DNA of 64,000 nucleotides from positions 154,791 to 218,790 of the forward strand of contig WTPW01000586.1 of NCBI GenBank assembly GCA_009809945.1. The letters run 5' to 3'. Both the position numbers and the translations under genes were made by a program. Origin of the DNA: Gigaspora margarita (Eukaryota > Glomeromycota > Glomeromycetes > Diversisporales > Gigasporaceae). Below, one piece after another: positions 1 through 10,430 of this stretch. How positions within the stretch are numbered: position 1 is the stretch's first letter; the number at the start of each line of letters is the position of its first letter. Below the pieces are notes generated by a model. It saw only the letters and a list, made by a program, of their open reading frames with translations, made no database searches and was not told the DNA's origin.

Positions 1-44
1 ATTTTTATAATAAAATTTTAATTTTACTATTGAACATAAAAATT

Positions 45-290
45 AAAGTCAAATAATAAAAAGTTCTCAGATTTTGATAAAATTTTAGAGTATGTGTATT
101 TTGATCTTCCAAACAAGTTTACTTAAACTACTTTAATCGATTTGGATAGTAAACTTTTGACTTTACTATGTAGCAACTATTATCAATCATGGGGGTAGCT
201 TATTTTTGGATCAAAGGTGTTTTTACATTTTTGGATTTAAACAAGAGGGTAGTATGTAGTTTATTTTTGGAAATATACAGTATTGTATCG
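45..290. repeat. Relic of a TA-type MITE related to the one at 45291-45904
   Basis: The stretch contains GGGGTAGCTTATTTTTGG near 190 and again a GTTTATTTTTGG-like phrase near 257. An upstream context of 'TTTACTTAA...GTAGCAACTRTTA' also matches the right half of the element at 45291-45904. No complete terminal inverted repeat is visible, so this is a degraded or edge-truncated relative. The short open frame across it is not credible as a gene. Confidence 0.4.
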
Positions 291-486
291 TTATACCAAA
301 TAAAAAAAAATCTAACTTGTTATAAAAGATATCTTTGTTATACAAATAAATATCTAACTTTTCAAAAAATTACCTGTTGGTTATACAAATTTAAACATAT
401 AACATATTAAAAAATTATATAGTAAGTTTATACAAAACTGGATCTCAGTATTACATATATTCTTTAGAGTCCTGGCTACCCATGGG

Positions 487-912
487 CAGTGTTGTACATT
501 TTGGCTGCCCATAGCCTTTTTTGGCTTGTCCATATTCAAAATTGTCCAAAGATCCAAGATTGTTCAAAGCTTGTTCAGGCTTTAATAATTAATAAATCTA
601 TCTAAAAAATATATAGCTATATATTTTTTTAGGTGCTGAACACAATTTAGTTAAAATTAAAATAGGTTATCTTAATAAATTTAAGTAATTTTACTTTATT
701 TAATTGTCCAAAATTGTTCAAATTATTGTTCAAAGCTGTCCCGTGACAACTAGAGCTGCATATATTAGAATATCAATAAACATATACTATGACATTTGAC
801 GTGACGTATATAACATGACGATTAATATGATTATATATAAATTTTATATGACGTGAAAAGTGACGTACTATCTTGGACCTTCTAAATATCTGTAGCTTTA
901 GTGACAACACTG
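487..912 (+). mobile_element. hAT-type MITE, copy 1 (CAGTGTTG family), with a nested MITE
   Basis: Termini are CAGTGTTGT and ACAACACTG. They are flanked by a perfect 8-bp duplication CCCATGGG at 479-486 and 913-920. An 8-bp TSD with CAG/CTG ends is the hAT signature. Two further copies lie at 45352-45640 (direct) and 46820-47282 (inverted). The inner body shares 'TTTTTTGGCTTGTCCA', 'GTTCAGGCTTTAATAATTAA' and a run of 'TTGTCCAAA' motifs with those copies. It has no coding capacity and depends on a transposase elsewhere. The right end is displaced by the MITE at 751-900. Confidence 0.9.
751..900 (+). mobile_element. 150-bp hAT-type MITE nested in the copy-1 MITE
   Basis: Ends are TAGAGCTGCATATATTAGAA and the inverse of TAAAGCTACAGATATTTAGA. 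A perfect 8-bp duplication GTGACAAC lies at 743-750 and 901-908. In the uninterrupted copy 2, GACAAC runs straight into ACTG, which confirms the insertion point. The interior holds four or five TGACGT/TGACG motifs in both orientations, which resemble bZIP/CREB sites. Whether they act as such is unknown. Confidence 0.9.
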
Positions 913-920
913 CCCATGGG

Positions 921-2735
921 TACCCTAAGGATAGTACTATAAGGGCTAGGCTTGAGCAACAAATTACAAACTCTAGGGTAGAGCAGAACTAAAAATATAA
1001 GCCATAGATTACATGAGTAGGGCTTGAGTACTGCTACTGCCTGGCCTATGAACCCTAAAGTAGCCCATTAATATGTTGCACAACTAATTATCTTATATAA
1101 TTTTTTAATTATATATATATATATCGATATCTAGATTTTTTCGCTCTTAAATATTGAATAATATCACAGATTGAATCAATAAATAATAGGTACATACTAA
1201 GTACATAATGGGAAACAAGTTTTTCAGTATATATCTGTTATTCTACAATAGATCTGCCAAATAACCAATACATTTAGTAGCATATAAATTGCATATAGAT
1301 AAGATATTAGGAGGTAGATCAATATCAGTAACATAACAGTAACATATAGGGACATTCTGTTATCTTATTCTTAGCACTATTTGGATGTCTCTGTATATTA
1401 CTATTATGTTACAAATATGATCTACCTTATCTATATGCAACTTATATGCTACTAATATATATTAGTTAACATTAATTTTCTTTTTTTTTAATCATATAAT
1501 TTTATAATTTTGCAAACTGCATATGATTGAAATTGATCTTTATATAATATAAAAAGTTTGTAATATATCAATATTAGTTTTAATTACTTTTGGTAGTGAT
1601 ATGTTAAATTTAATCTCAGTATATTGATATATAGTATTTACTATACATGTATTAGTAGTATCAATAATTTTAATATAAATGCACATATTAGTATCTAAGC
1701 CATGGGTACCTGTGGGCTCTATGGGCCAGGTATCATATTTTGAGCCCTAGAGCATCTATAGGCCAAGTAGAATATTATATTTTGAGCTTTAGAGCATCTA
1801 TAGGCCAGGTAGGGTATCACATTTTGAGTTCTAGGACAAGAGTAAGAGCTTAGAAGATGAGCTCTTATGTAGTTGGGTATGGCTAGAGTATTAGTACTAC
1901 CTAGCCCTACCCAGCTCATATGGAGACCTACTTATAGTTAGATTAGTCTGTGTAAACTATAGTATTTATTGAACATTTTGGTGGTACCTTAATTTTTCAA
2001 ACTAAAAATAGAACCAAAAGAGCTAGTATCAATGTAATCTTTATCTCAGGTTGATATTTATCAATCTTTAGTTTAATGTATTTACTATAGATTTCAAATT
2101 AGGTTTATTATTTGATAAGTGCTAATTTAGAAGATTGTAAAAGTGGTCTCTTTTGTCTAGAATTATATATAAAGATTGGTAAGTATATAGAGCCTTTTTC
2201 TTGAATGAAGCCTGCTATTACCTTGTATAGTTGAAGTTTTTATTGTATACTTCTTCAAAAAAGTTGTAGTTGAGTACAATTATTTTATAAAAATAATAAA
2301 TAGTGGGTTATAATTGGTCTGTAAACATTCTGCCCTTGAGAAGGAACCATTTGGATTATATATAGTATTAGAGCTATGAAAGAGCGAAGATACAGATTGT
2401 TTTCTGTGGGCAGTTTGCCACACATTATATAATTGAGTTATAATTCTGGGTTTTATATAGATTGTTATTGTTATTTGGTTCTAAAAAGGTGCCCAGTAAT
2501 CCTACATATAGTGCATAAGGCCTAATATTATGTGAGTAGCCTCTAGTGCCTGCTAAGCTTTTGTATTTGGTATATGAGTTACTATTCAGAGTTTTTTTCA
2601 AGGAACAATGGAGATAAATAGAGGATGGGTTTTTTCTTATATGTAAAAGAACTGACACAATCTCTTCTAGTATTAGTAAAAGTTAGAGAAACTGGAATAT
2701 TGTAAATAGTTTTTTGCAGGTATTACAAATAGATA
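921..2735. other. AT-rich DNA with two GC-richer repeat blocks
   Basis: Blocks at about 921-1080 and 1695-1925 are richer in G and C than their surroundings. They share words such as CCATGGGTACC, GGGCTAGG and CTGGCCYATAG in opposing orientations. They may be ends of an older element of about 1 kb, but no clean terminus or TSD was found. No convincing exon is seen. The 66-codon minus-strand open frame at 1719-1919 simply crosses the tandem repeat. Confidence 0.4.
1737..1836 (+). repeat. 42-bp tandem repeat, about 2.4 copies
   Basis: The word ATTTTGAG recurs at 1737, 1779 and 1821, an exact 42-bp period. Each of the two full units contains TAGAGCATCTATAGGCCA. The third unit is partial. Confidence 0.85.
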
Positions 2736-2765
2736 CTCTGGGCTAGTGTTCTAACCTAAGTAAGT

Positions 2766-2998
2766 ATCACCTGGGTTACCTGCAGGTAGACAGGTAACCC
2801 AGGTTGTATTATGGCCCACTCGAGTAGTCAACCCACAGGCCTCCTGCAAGTTACCCATAAGTCAACCTGTGGATCACCTTCGGGTCACCCATGGGTCAAC
2901 CTGTGGATCACCCATAGTTCAACTATGAATCACCCATGGGTCAACCTGCAGATTACTTATGGGTTACCTACATGGGTGACCTATATGGGTTGGTTATA
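2766..2998 (+). repeat. Degenerate minisatellite of GGTCAACC / ACCCATGGGT words
   Basis: Short words such as GGGTCAACCTGTGGATCACC and CACCCATGGGTCA recur at irregular 20-30 bp spacing. Many are self-complementary. It lies in the left arm of the 2744-3594 element, and similar GGTCACC words return at 3440-3590 in the right arm. Confidence 0.7.
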
Positions 2999-3161
2999 AT
3001 AGTTAATGTTTTGTTTTATATTACTTATTTTAGCTATATATTTATTGTTTCTAGTTTTACTTGTATATCTTATATTACTACCAATGAACAACTCTCCAAA
3101 CTGATCTTGCTAAATCAATAACCTATAATAATCTATAAATTAATATAAGTCAATTAAACAA

Positions 3162-3262
3162 ATTAAAGAGAAAAAGAGAAAGAAAGAGAGAGAAAAAGAA
3201 AAAGAAAAAGAGAAAGAAAGAAAGATAGAGAGAGAAAAAAAAATAGATAGAAAGAAAGGGAG
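3162..3262 (+). repeat. Polypurine GA/GAAA tract
   Basis: About 100 bases are almost purely A and G on the + strand (AGAGAAAAAGAGAAAGAAAG pattern). Such tracts can form triplex DNA and are prone to slippage. It is followed by alternating A and T homopolymers to 3400. Confidence 0.85.
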
Positions 3263-3602
3263 AAAGGAGTAAAAATAGTATAAAACAGCTTTTTTTTTTA
3301 AAAAAAGTTTTTTTTTTCTGAACCAATTTTTTTTAATTTGTCTTTCACTTTTTTTTTTTAATCTACTTTTTTTGAAATTTTACTTTTTTTTTTTTTAGAA
3401 TTAGATTGCCCACTCATGATGATCTGTAGCAAAATTTTTTTCTATTATTTAGCGTTCATCCGAGTGACCCAAGTGACCCACTACAGATAACCCATAGCAG
3501 AATTTTTTTTATTACCTAGTGTTCATCTGGGTCACCCAAGTAACCTACCTGCAAGTGACCCAGGTTGGGATTTTTGTAATGGGTCAGAACACTACTTTGG
3601 GC

Positions 3603-4628
3603 TCTATAATATGATTAATATTGGAATTGAATAATAAGAGTATGTTTGGTATATGTTGTTGTATAGAGTAAGCAATTATTGGACTGTGAATTATTCAGAA
3701 AGCTTTTTTAGAATATAGAAGCCTGCTACAGTATATGCAGACAATTTGAAGCCACTATGTTAAGATCTTATTCTAGAATTTGTTATATAACTATTGAAGT
3801 TTGAAAGATGATTTCTAGTATTCACAAGAATGAAAATTATCATTTTCAATTGTATTAGATAATTCAAAATTTGTGTTGTTAAGATTATCAGATTGTTGTG
3901 GCATAAATACAAATGATTCATTTAATAGTGTATTATATTTATTATATGTATACAAAGTATTTAGATTATGTTTTCTTTTTTTGGTTTATGATTTTTACAA
4001 TTTTTATTTTGTTTTTGATATATAAAATATTAGTCTATGATGAAGCATAGATGATGTATTTTATCTGGTTTGGTATTCTACATATACAAGGCTTTGAGGT
4101 ATTTTTAATTGGTTTGGTATTCTACATCTATAGAGTATTGATTTCATATACAAAAAAAGTAAGTTTTTTTTATAATTTTTGGTTTAAGCATATGAGAAAA
4201 TATAATTGTATTTGAAAAAAAGGATGCTTTTAATATTATTATTACTAATAAAATTATGATTAATCATAATCAAATTTTTTTAATTGATTATAATTTTATA
4301 ATATCACTAATTCTTATAATTTAATATTTTTTTGTTTTTATTTTATTATATTATAAATTTATAAAAATTAAACTATTATAGTTTTATAGTTATATAATTC
4401 ATATATAACTATATAGAAAAGCAAATCAGTAAGAATAAAATTTTGAAAAATTAAAAAAATATATCATTTGTTGTATTTTGTTATGTTAATTTTATTTTTT
4501 TTAATTAATAAATTTAATTTAGTTTATTTATTATGATCATTGTTCATATATAATCATACAGAAAAGCAATTTAGTAAGAATAAAATTCATTTAAAATAAA
4601 ATATATAAAATAATTATTTATTTATATA
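3603..4628. other. AT-rich non-coding DNA
   Basis: There is no exon-like open frame. A direct repeat 'TGGTTTGGTATTCTACAT' occurs at about 4068 and 4109. The words CATATATAACTATATAGAAAAGCAA and ...ATCATACAGAAAAGCAA recur near 4390 and 4540, so the two segments look like an old local duplication. Confidence 0.4.
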
Positions 4629-4629
4629 T

Positions 4630-5503
4630 AATATGAGGGTGAGTCAGTAAAAAAGAGACAAATTTTTTCTAAGTAAAAGTTTTCTTGACTTTAAGCTTAA
4701 ATATCTTAATAACTATCTTAATAAATTTGATAATTTTTTTTATTTAGTAGTACTAAATCACACCACTGGTGCTATGCGGTATAATGTGAAGATCTGTATC
4801 AAAACAAATAAACAAAAAAAATAAACAAAAATTAAATTTAAATAAATGTAAGTTAAAGCTAATAGTTAGGGGTTAGGGTAAGGCATAGTATATAGTAAAT
4901 TTTTACAAGGAATTTTTTTTTTAAAAAAAAGATGGTTTCATAGATAAAATTTTGATTTAGAAGGTATTTTTTAAAGGGTGAATCTATTTGTAACCATGGT
5001 TACAGTTCTGAGCCAATCAAATTGCTAGATTAGGTATGACAAAAAAAAATTCAAAAAATTACAAATCGCAATAACTTCTAATTGTGCCTATGAAACTGAT
5101 ATTTTTTTCTAGCTAAAAATGCTTCTTGAGGTGTTTTATTATATAATAAACCTTCTTCTAACTCTAAATCTAACCCTAACCCTAATCTGGTTACTGTCAC
5201 CGCTAGTGACAAGCATATTTTTTCTTTTTTAAGAAAATAGCGAAACAGCAAAAAAATTTATATTACACCAGATCCTTACATTACACTGCATTTAAACAAT
5301 TTGATTGGTGAAAATCATTGTGGTGTTAAGCACCAGTGGTGCGATTTAGTAAAACCGTTTTTTATTTTAATTCTATATAATTTCAAAATTTTAAAATAAA
5401 AAAATTTTAGCAAATTTGATTAAATAGTTGTTAAGATATTTTAATTTAAAAATTAAAAAAATTTTACTAAAATGATTTTTTTTTTTACTAACTTATTCCA
5501 TAT
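4630..5503. mobile_element. Palindromic-module foldback element, split by a MITE
   Basis: The left arm (4630-4752) and right arm (5352-5503) are inverted repeats. 'CTTAAATATCTTAATAACTAT' on the left mirrors 'AATAGTTGTTAAGATATTTT' on the right. The outer ends are TATGAGGGTGAGTCAG and the inverse of a TATGGAATAAGTTAG-like end. This is the interrupted member of the palindromic-module family also seen at 15709, 26649 and 48468. Confidence 0.7.
4753..5349 (+). mobile_element. 597-bp TA-flanked (mariner-like) MITE
   Basis: TIRs are CTAAATCACACCACTGGTGC on the left and the inverse of CTAAATCGCACCACTGGTGC on the right, with one mismatch. TA lies immediately outside both ends (4751-4752, 5350-5351). 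TA duplication is typical of Tc1/mariner elements. It carries telomere-like words GGGGTTAGGGTA (about 4869) and CTAACCCTAACCCTAA (about 5170) in opposite orientations, and no coding frame. A degraded relative lies at about 50010-50115. Confidence 0.8.
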
Positions 5504-5589
5504 AATGTTTATATTTATATAATTGATATTTTTTTAGTCAAAAAAAAAATATATTTATAAAAAAGAATTATTATTATTTATAAAATTAG

Positions 5590-6535
5590 TTATTTAGGAT
5601 TTTGAATATTTTCTTGTTGATTATTTTGATTTTGAGTAGGTTGCTTATTTGGCATACTCAAAATCTGATTTTTATCAAGAGCAATTAAGAGATTTTACTA
5701 AGTTAATATAATATTTATATTTGACAATGAAGCTTTTTTACTATTTTTTGAAGATCATAGAGTAGTCCCACAGGGTTGACAGTTCATTCTTTGAGAATAT
5801 CCATATATGCTAGTTTGGGATAACCAAGGTACTATTAGCATTTACATATTTAAAAAATCATGTTTAACATAATAGTCGACAAATTTTTTAATATTATGAT
5901 ATGCTTTCTAAAGAATACATCGTCAAATTGATAATTAATTGTTCTAACCAGAAGCATAGTTGTTAATTGTGAGGTCTGGTTTATTGAGTTCATCTTATTC
6001 AAAAAATATTTATTATTGAAACTATGTTTAGTGTCCAGCAAGAAGTTTGATACTTCCTTATTTACAATCCTTTCTTTAACATAAAATTTGAAACCCAAAT
6101 TGTTTTTAACTCTTTTAACTGTTTGAGTTGTAATTTTTACTATGAAAATGTTAATACTATTGCTAATATAGTGTTGAAGTCAAAATCTAATATTTTGATT
6201 GATATAGCACTAATCTGTTAATTTTTTGATTTAATTAATTGAATTATTTTTTTATTTAAAAAAAATATAGATAAAAATTTATATACTAAATAATAATTAT
6301 TGTTGCCAATAAATTTTCCTTTTAAATATACCACATTTCTGGTTTCAAATGGTTTTATAAAATTATTTGTCAGTTTATTTATGGAAATGAGGGCTTTTAT
6401 ATTCAAGTAGATTATTTTGGATGGATTATCATCTTGTAGCCTTAAGATACCTGTTACTTCTTTTATAATATATTCTTAAGTAATCTGTTTTGTACTTGAA
6501 TAACCATAACAAATAGTTAATAATTTAGCTGGCAT
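5590..6535 (-). pseudogene. Decayed protein-coding gene of unknown function
   Basis: Reading the minus strand from an ATG at 6533-6535 gives MPAKLLTICYGYSSTKQIT, a stop, then continued good coding through NVVYLKGKFIGNNNYYLV. After a frame change comes VKNNLGFKFYVKERIVNKEV (around 6100), further shifts, and a Gln/Asn-rich tail PTQNQNNQQENIQNPK ending in TAA at 5590-5592. At least one nonsense codon and several frame changes break it. The 82- and 62-residue open frames here are its remnants. I do not recognise the family. The GNVVYLKG-like strand pattern could suit a small beta-rich domain, but that is only an impression. An intron could explain one of the frame changes. Confidence 0.55.
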
Positions 6536-8959
6536 TTTTTTTTTACGAAAATTTTTTTATTTTTTAGTTTTTTTTTAGCAGAAATTAAAAAAGAAAATAC
6601 TCTAAAAAAAACCAAAAGTATTTATAAATTTTATTTTTCTTTATCAAATTAAAAATATATTTTTTTACATTTTCATTTAAGTACATTCTCACATACATAG
6701 TAATAATAATCAGTTTTTTTTTTCCACGATTACAAAAAAAGAACAAAAGTCATCTTTTTACAAAATCATTATGATTCAATTTAATAAAAGTTGCATCATA
6801 AATTTTTTAGTTCATCTTTATTATTTTGTAATATTTATATTTCAAAAATATTTTAATTTTAATTAATATATAAAAAAATAATATGAAATTTCTTAGAATC
6901 AAATGAATTTCAGATTTTATTAGTGTTATTAAATTAAAAGCATCAAAATCGAATTTAAAAAGGCTAAAATGTTGCAAAATTTGAAATAACTTAAGATTCT
7001 ATTGTAATTACTTTAATTTTTACTAACCCAAATGTTGATGGCTTCGTAAAAATGCCAATTTTCATTTTTTAATTCTTTTAATTTTTTTTTAATTTATTTA
7101 ATTTATTTTTAATGTTTTTTATTTTCTTCCTAATTTGCTTAAAAAATTTTCCTAAAAAACATCGTTACAGTATTTAATTTCTGGTAATTCCAGTTAAGTA
7201 TTTTAAAAAATTTGAAATCATACTAAAAAATTTTGACACAATAATAATTATTGCTAATCCAAATTTTGACAATTTATTAAAAATGAAATTTAAAAATTTT
7301 TGTGTAAAAAGCTATTTTGGATTTTTTATTCTTATGAAATCATTGTCAGAATAGTAATATTTTTACTTAAATTTTCGTAATATTTGCCTTTTTTAGTATC
7401 TGATTTTGACATTTTTTTAGTACTCAATTCTTTAGTACGGTATTTTTTTTTCGACTATTTAAAGAGAAGGTATTCTGTAACGAATAAAATCTTTAATATA
7501 TTTAAAATTCTATTTAAATTTAAACTACGTATTAGAATTAGAAAGAGTATTTAAAAACAATTTTTTTCCTAATTCGTTTTCTAATTTGTTTAAAAAATTT
7601 AACCAAAAAGGATACGATTGACAAGTGTTCTGTTAATTTTTGAATCAAAACCTTCACGAAAGTTACCATTTTCTACTATTTGTATTACCATTTCAAATGG
7701 AAAAAAAAGACCAAACGAAATAGAATAAGTTTAATTAACTATCATATGAATGTTCGAGAATGTCGCAATAGTCACAAATTTCGAAATGCTGAATCGTAAT
7801 AATTACCTATTAAGTTTTCAGATGATAAAAATATCGTAATAGAATACTAATGATCAACATTTGAAATGCCCTATAAAGTGACATTATTTTTAACGATCGA
7901 TATCATTATGACGTTAATGATTTTTAATTTCAAAAATTATGCAATACCCTTATGACGTTAATGATTATTAATTTCAAAAATTATGCAATACCAACGCTAT
8001 TGCTCATTAAATTAATATTTTTGAATTTTGTATTTCGTCACGGCTCCGTTGTTTCATCAAATTTTCGCTAGTTTTTTTTTTTTTTGAACTTGGGTTTTGT
8101 CTTTTGCTTAGTAATTAGTTTCGTCCTGCTTTGATCAACTTACAATCATTTCGAAGACATCACATTTCATTTGTAAGTCTATTTTACAGATGAGCGATTT
8201 ACGGACAGGTTAATTTCGTAAGCAATATATTTTACTAACAATTCATTTTGCAAAGCAACTATAGTCATTATCATTAGGATAAGTTTAGAATTGGAATCAA
8301 CTATTAGTTGTTTACGAAATGAACTTGTATGTAAATTAATCGTCTGTAAAAATAAGCTTGTCGATGAAACGAGTGTCGATGAGATGTGGTGTCTTTAAAG
8401 TGATTGTTGACATGAACAGATTTCTTCTTGATGAACGATTATTGGAGCCACGGTAATTTGGAGAGCTTGTCAAATGTAGGATTGGATAATTTTATAAAAT
8501 TACATATTCGATTTGTCATCTCAACCTTCATGATTTTATGCCATGACCCTTCTGGTATCTGGTTAGATGCGGGCATTTTCTGGTTAATGCTGTAATTACA
8601 TGTGATTGTTGAAATCGAATTACTAAGATTATAAAGCGGTTATATCTTTTGTTACGAGTTTACATAGGTTGTTTGAGCATGAGCTTGAACTTGTTGCGTA
8701 TGCCCACCGAAGCGACTGTGGTCCTGCGCGGCGTCACGCTATCCCTTATCCCTTATATTTTAAATGTTACATGTCACACATGAATCGTACTAGTCCTGCG
8801 CGTCATTGCATGTCGCGCAGCTATACTTATTTATTAGACTTTTGGAGCTTAGAACACAATTGTCTTTATTTTAAAAGAATTTATTCTACAGTATAAACAA
8901 ATTTTTACAGAATAAATATTTACATATTACAGAATAATAAGAAATTTGTGATTACTATT
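6536..8959. other. AT-rich intergenic DNA
   Basis: No supported gene. The first kilobase is T- and A-homopolymer rich. From about 7.6 kb the base composition is more even. Near 8720-8820 the phrase TAGTCCTGCGCG occurs twice about 75 bases apart. The 75-codon open frame at 8669-8896 crosses this and has no recognisable domain. Confidence 0.4.
7906..7992 (+). repeat. 44-bp tandem duplication
   Basis: TTATGACGTTAATGAT...CAAAAATTATGCAATACC occurs at 7906-7948 and again at 7950-7992, with one difference. The near identity indicates a recent local duplication. Confidence 0.9.
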
Positions 8960-9298
8960 AAATACTCTATATTAATTCCTTTACGAATTACTACACCCAC
9001 CGAGTACCAAGAATTCGTAAAATTACAAGAATTTCAAGAATTTTTGAATTAGTATTACGTCAAGAACCTCAAGGATGATTTTTCATTTTCACATCAGTTA
9101 CATTGGAACAATGTCTATTGGTTGCCGAAGCATATCAAAATAAAGAAAACCCGTTATTTTCACGACCAGAAATTTATTTATACTGGTAAAAAGAGGGGTT
9201 CTTTTATAGTTTCTGCCAACGTAGAAGATTATAATATTGCTTTATCTATTATTCTTTCTGATTGTCGAGTCATTCGTCCAGTTCGGCACAGAGTGTGA
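8960..9298 (+). pseudogene. Decayed coding fragment, unknown family
   Basis: Three collinear stretches read well but in different frames or across stops. First IPLRITTPTEYQEFVKLQEF (from 8975), then VLRQEPQG, a TGA, FFIFTSVTLEQCLLVAEAYQ and NPLFSRPEIYLYW (about 9049-9190), then GSFIVSANVEDYNIALSIIL through RPVRHRV to a TGA at 9296-9298. The peptide order is sensible and amino-acid use looks protein-like, so this is probably the remains of a gene of about 110 codons or more. The first break is a frame shift, the second an in-frame TGA that may have been Trp. No family recognised. Confidence 0.5.
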
Positions 9299-9421
9299 TA
9301 CATATGCCAATATTACTATCCGTCAAAAAATATTAACACATTAGCCCACCTTATCCAAACCCCACGAACATAGTCCGGTATCTAAACAAATCAACAACTC
9401 AGGAGACTCGACAAATAAATA

Positions 9422-9523
9422 CACGGGATTTGGGTATAATATATAATAAAATTGATAAATAAAATAAATAATATAAATAAATAAAATAAATTAAGCGTAT
9501 CCGTCACGTGTTACCCAAATCCC
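9422..9523. repeat. 12-bp inverted repeat around an AATA-rich loop
   Basis: GGGATTTGGGTA near 9424 is the exact inverse of TACCCAAATCCC near 9510. The loop is a run of AAATAAAT words plus GTATCCGTCACGTG. It may be a small decayed MITE. No TSD found. Confidence 0.4.
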
Positions 9524-9650
9524 AACGACCCTACAGAATATCCACAATCCTAAAGTACTAAATTGTTCATAGGGTAGCGGCAATAATATTTATTGCGCTT
9601 AAATATAAATTATATTAAATTAATCACATTCCTCCTAATACTATAGTTCT

Positions 9651-10170
9651 TTAAATTCCTAGTACGTACAATAAATTTCTATAAAATTTCTTTGGTTCCC
9701 TAATATAGAACCGAAGGTAATATGATTCTTGAGTGATTTTCCAGATCTTCACTTGTAATACTGTTTCGTTGTAACCCTTCTCCTTAACAATTAAGGCTTC
9801 CAGATTGGTTTACGGATGATTGGTTTTAAAATTATTGCAATGCTTCTTTGTCGCCTATATTATGGTATTATTTGTTCCACCCTTTACATGGTCGCTGTTC
9901 AGGTAGCCACTTAAGGCCATATGATCTCCTCTGCATTTCATTTTCGCATTAGCTACGAAATGTTTTTCAACTTTCACAGATGGATACCAATTGTTGCATC
10001 TAGAGATGACGTTTGGCGATTTTACAAAAATTTCGCGTGTTATTCTTAGTCTCAACTCCTGATCTGAATTTTGGGTGTTTTACACATGTTCTATAGAATC
10101 ACTGATAATGATATTAAATGAAGCAGTGTATTCTGGCTTAACCCGAGTCACCGTATACACGCTCTCAAAA
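9651..10170 (-). pseudogene. Possible decayed gene or exon set, minus strand
   Basis: On the minus strand an open frame beginning near 10170 reads VYTVTRVKPEYTASFNIIIS, meets one TAA, and continues in the same frame through SRCNNWYPSVKVEKHFVANA to a stop at 9855. After about 50 bases another frame reads EALIVKEKGYNETVLQVKIW and on to a TAA at 9651-9653. An intron between the two is possible, but no convincing GT...AG pair of normal length was identified. Family unknown. Confidence 0.35.
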
Positions 10171-10264
10171 AAAGTATTCTTCATGCCTTAAATTATCTGT
10201 GTTGAAAATAAAATCGTGAACTTTAATTGCCATTATACAATTTATTAAAGTTCATAAATATTAT

Positions 10265-10422
10265 ATGATAGGGAGAAAACCCGCGCAGCTAGCTAGTAAA
10301 ATCCTCTACGTAGATCAGGTTGACCGTTTTGATTGTTTTTTATTATGTAAAAGCGGATTTCACTCTCATGTGATGATCATAGCGGACCTAACTAGCTAGC
10401 TGCACGGGTTTCACCCTGTCGT
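10265..10422 (+). mobile_element. 158-bp foldback MITE (GGGTGAAACCCGTGCA family)
   Basis: Terminal repeats of about 31 bp: ATGATAGGGAGAAAACCCGC against the inverse of ACGACAGGGTGAAACCCGTG, both continuing into GCAGCTAGCTAG. AATATTAT (10257-10264) and AATACTAT (10423-10430) form an 8-bp TSD with one mismatch. The nested palindrome AGCTAGCT sits inside each arm. A second member is at 55495-55623 inside the hAT element. Confidence 0.85.
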
Positions 10423-10430
10423 AATACTAT

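Larger units (their letters stand above)
2744..3594 (+). mobile_element. 851-bp non-autonomous hAT-like element
   Basis: Termini are TAGTGTTCTAACC and GGTCAGAACACTA. They are inverted repeats with one mismatch. Flanks CTCTGGGC (2736-2743) and CTTTGGGC (3595-3602) form an 8-bp TSD with one difference. The interior is non-coding: a GGTCA/ACCCAT minisatellite, a purine tract, T runs and a second GGTCACC-rich block. Open frames over 2811-3121 only read through the minisatellite. Confidence 0.8.

Noticed and set aside
2811..3121. Two overlapping plus-strand open frames with GHPWVNLW-like repeats
   Set aside because: They read through a GGTCAACC minisatellite inside a non-coding hAT-like element.
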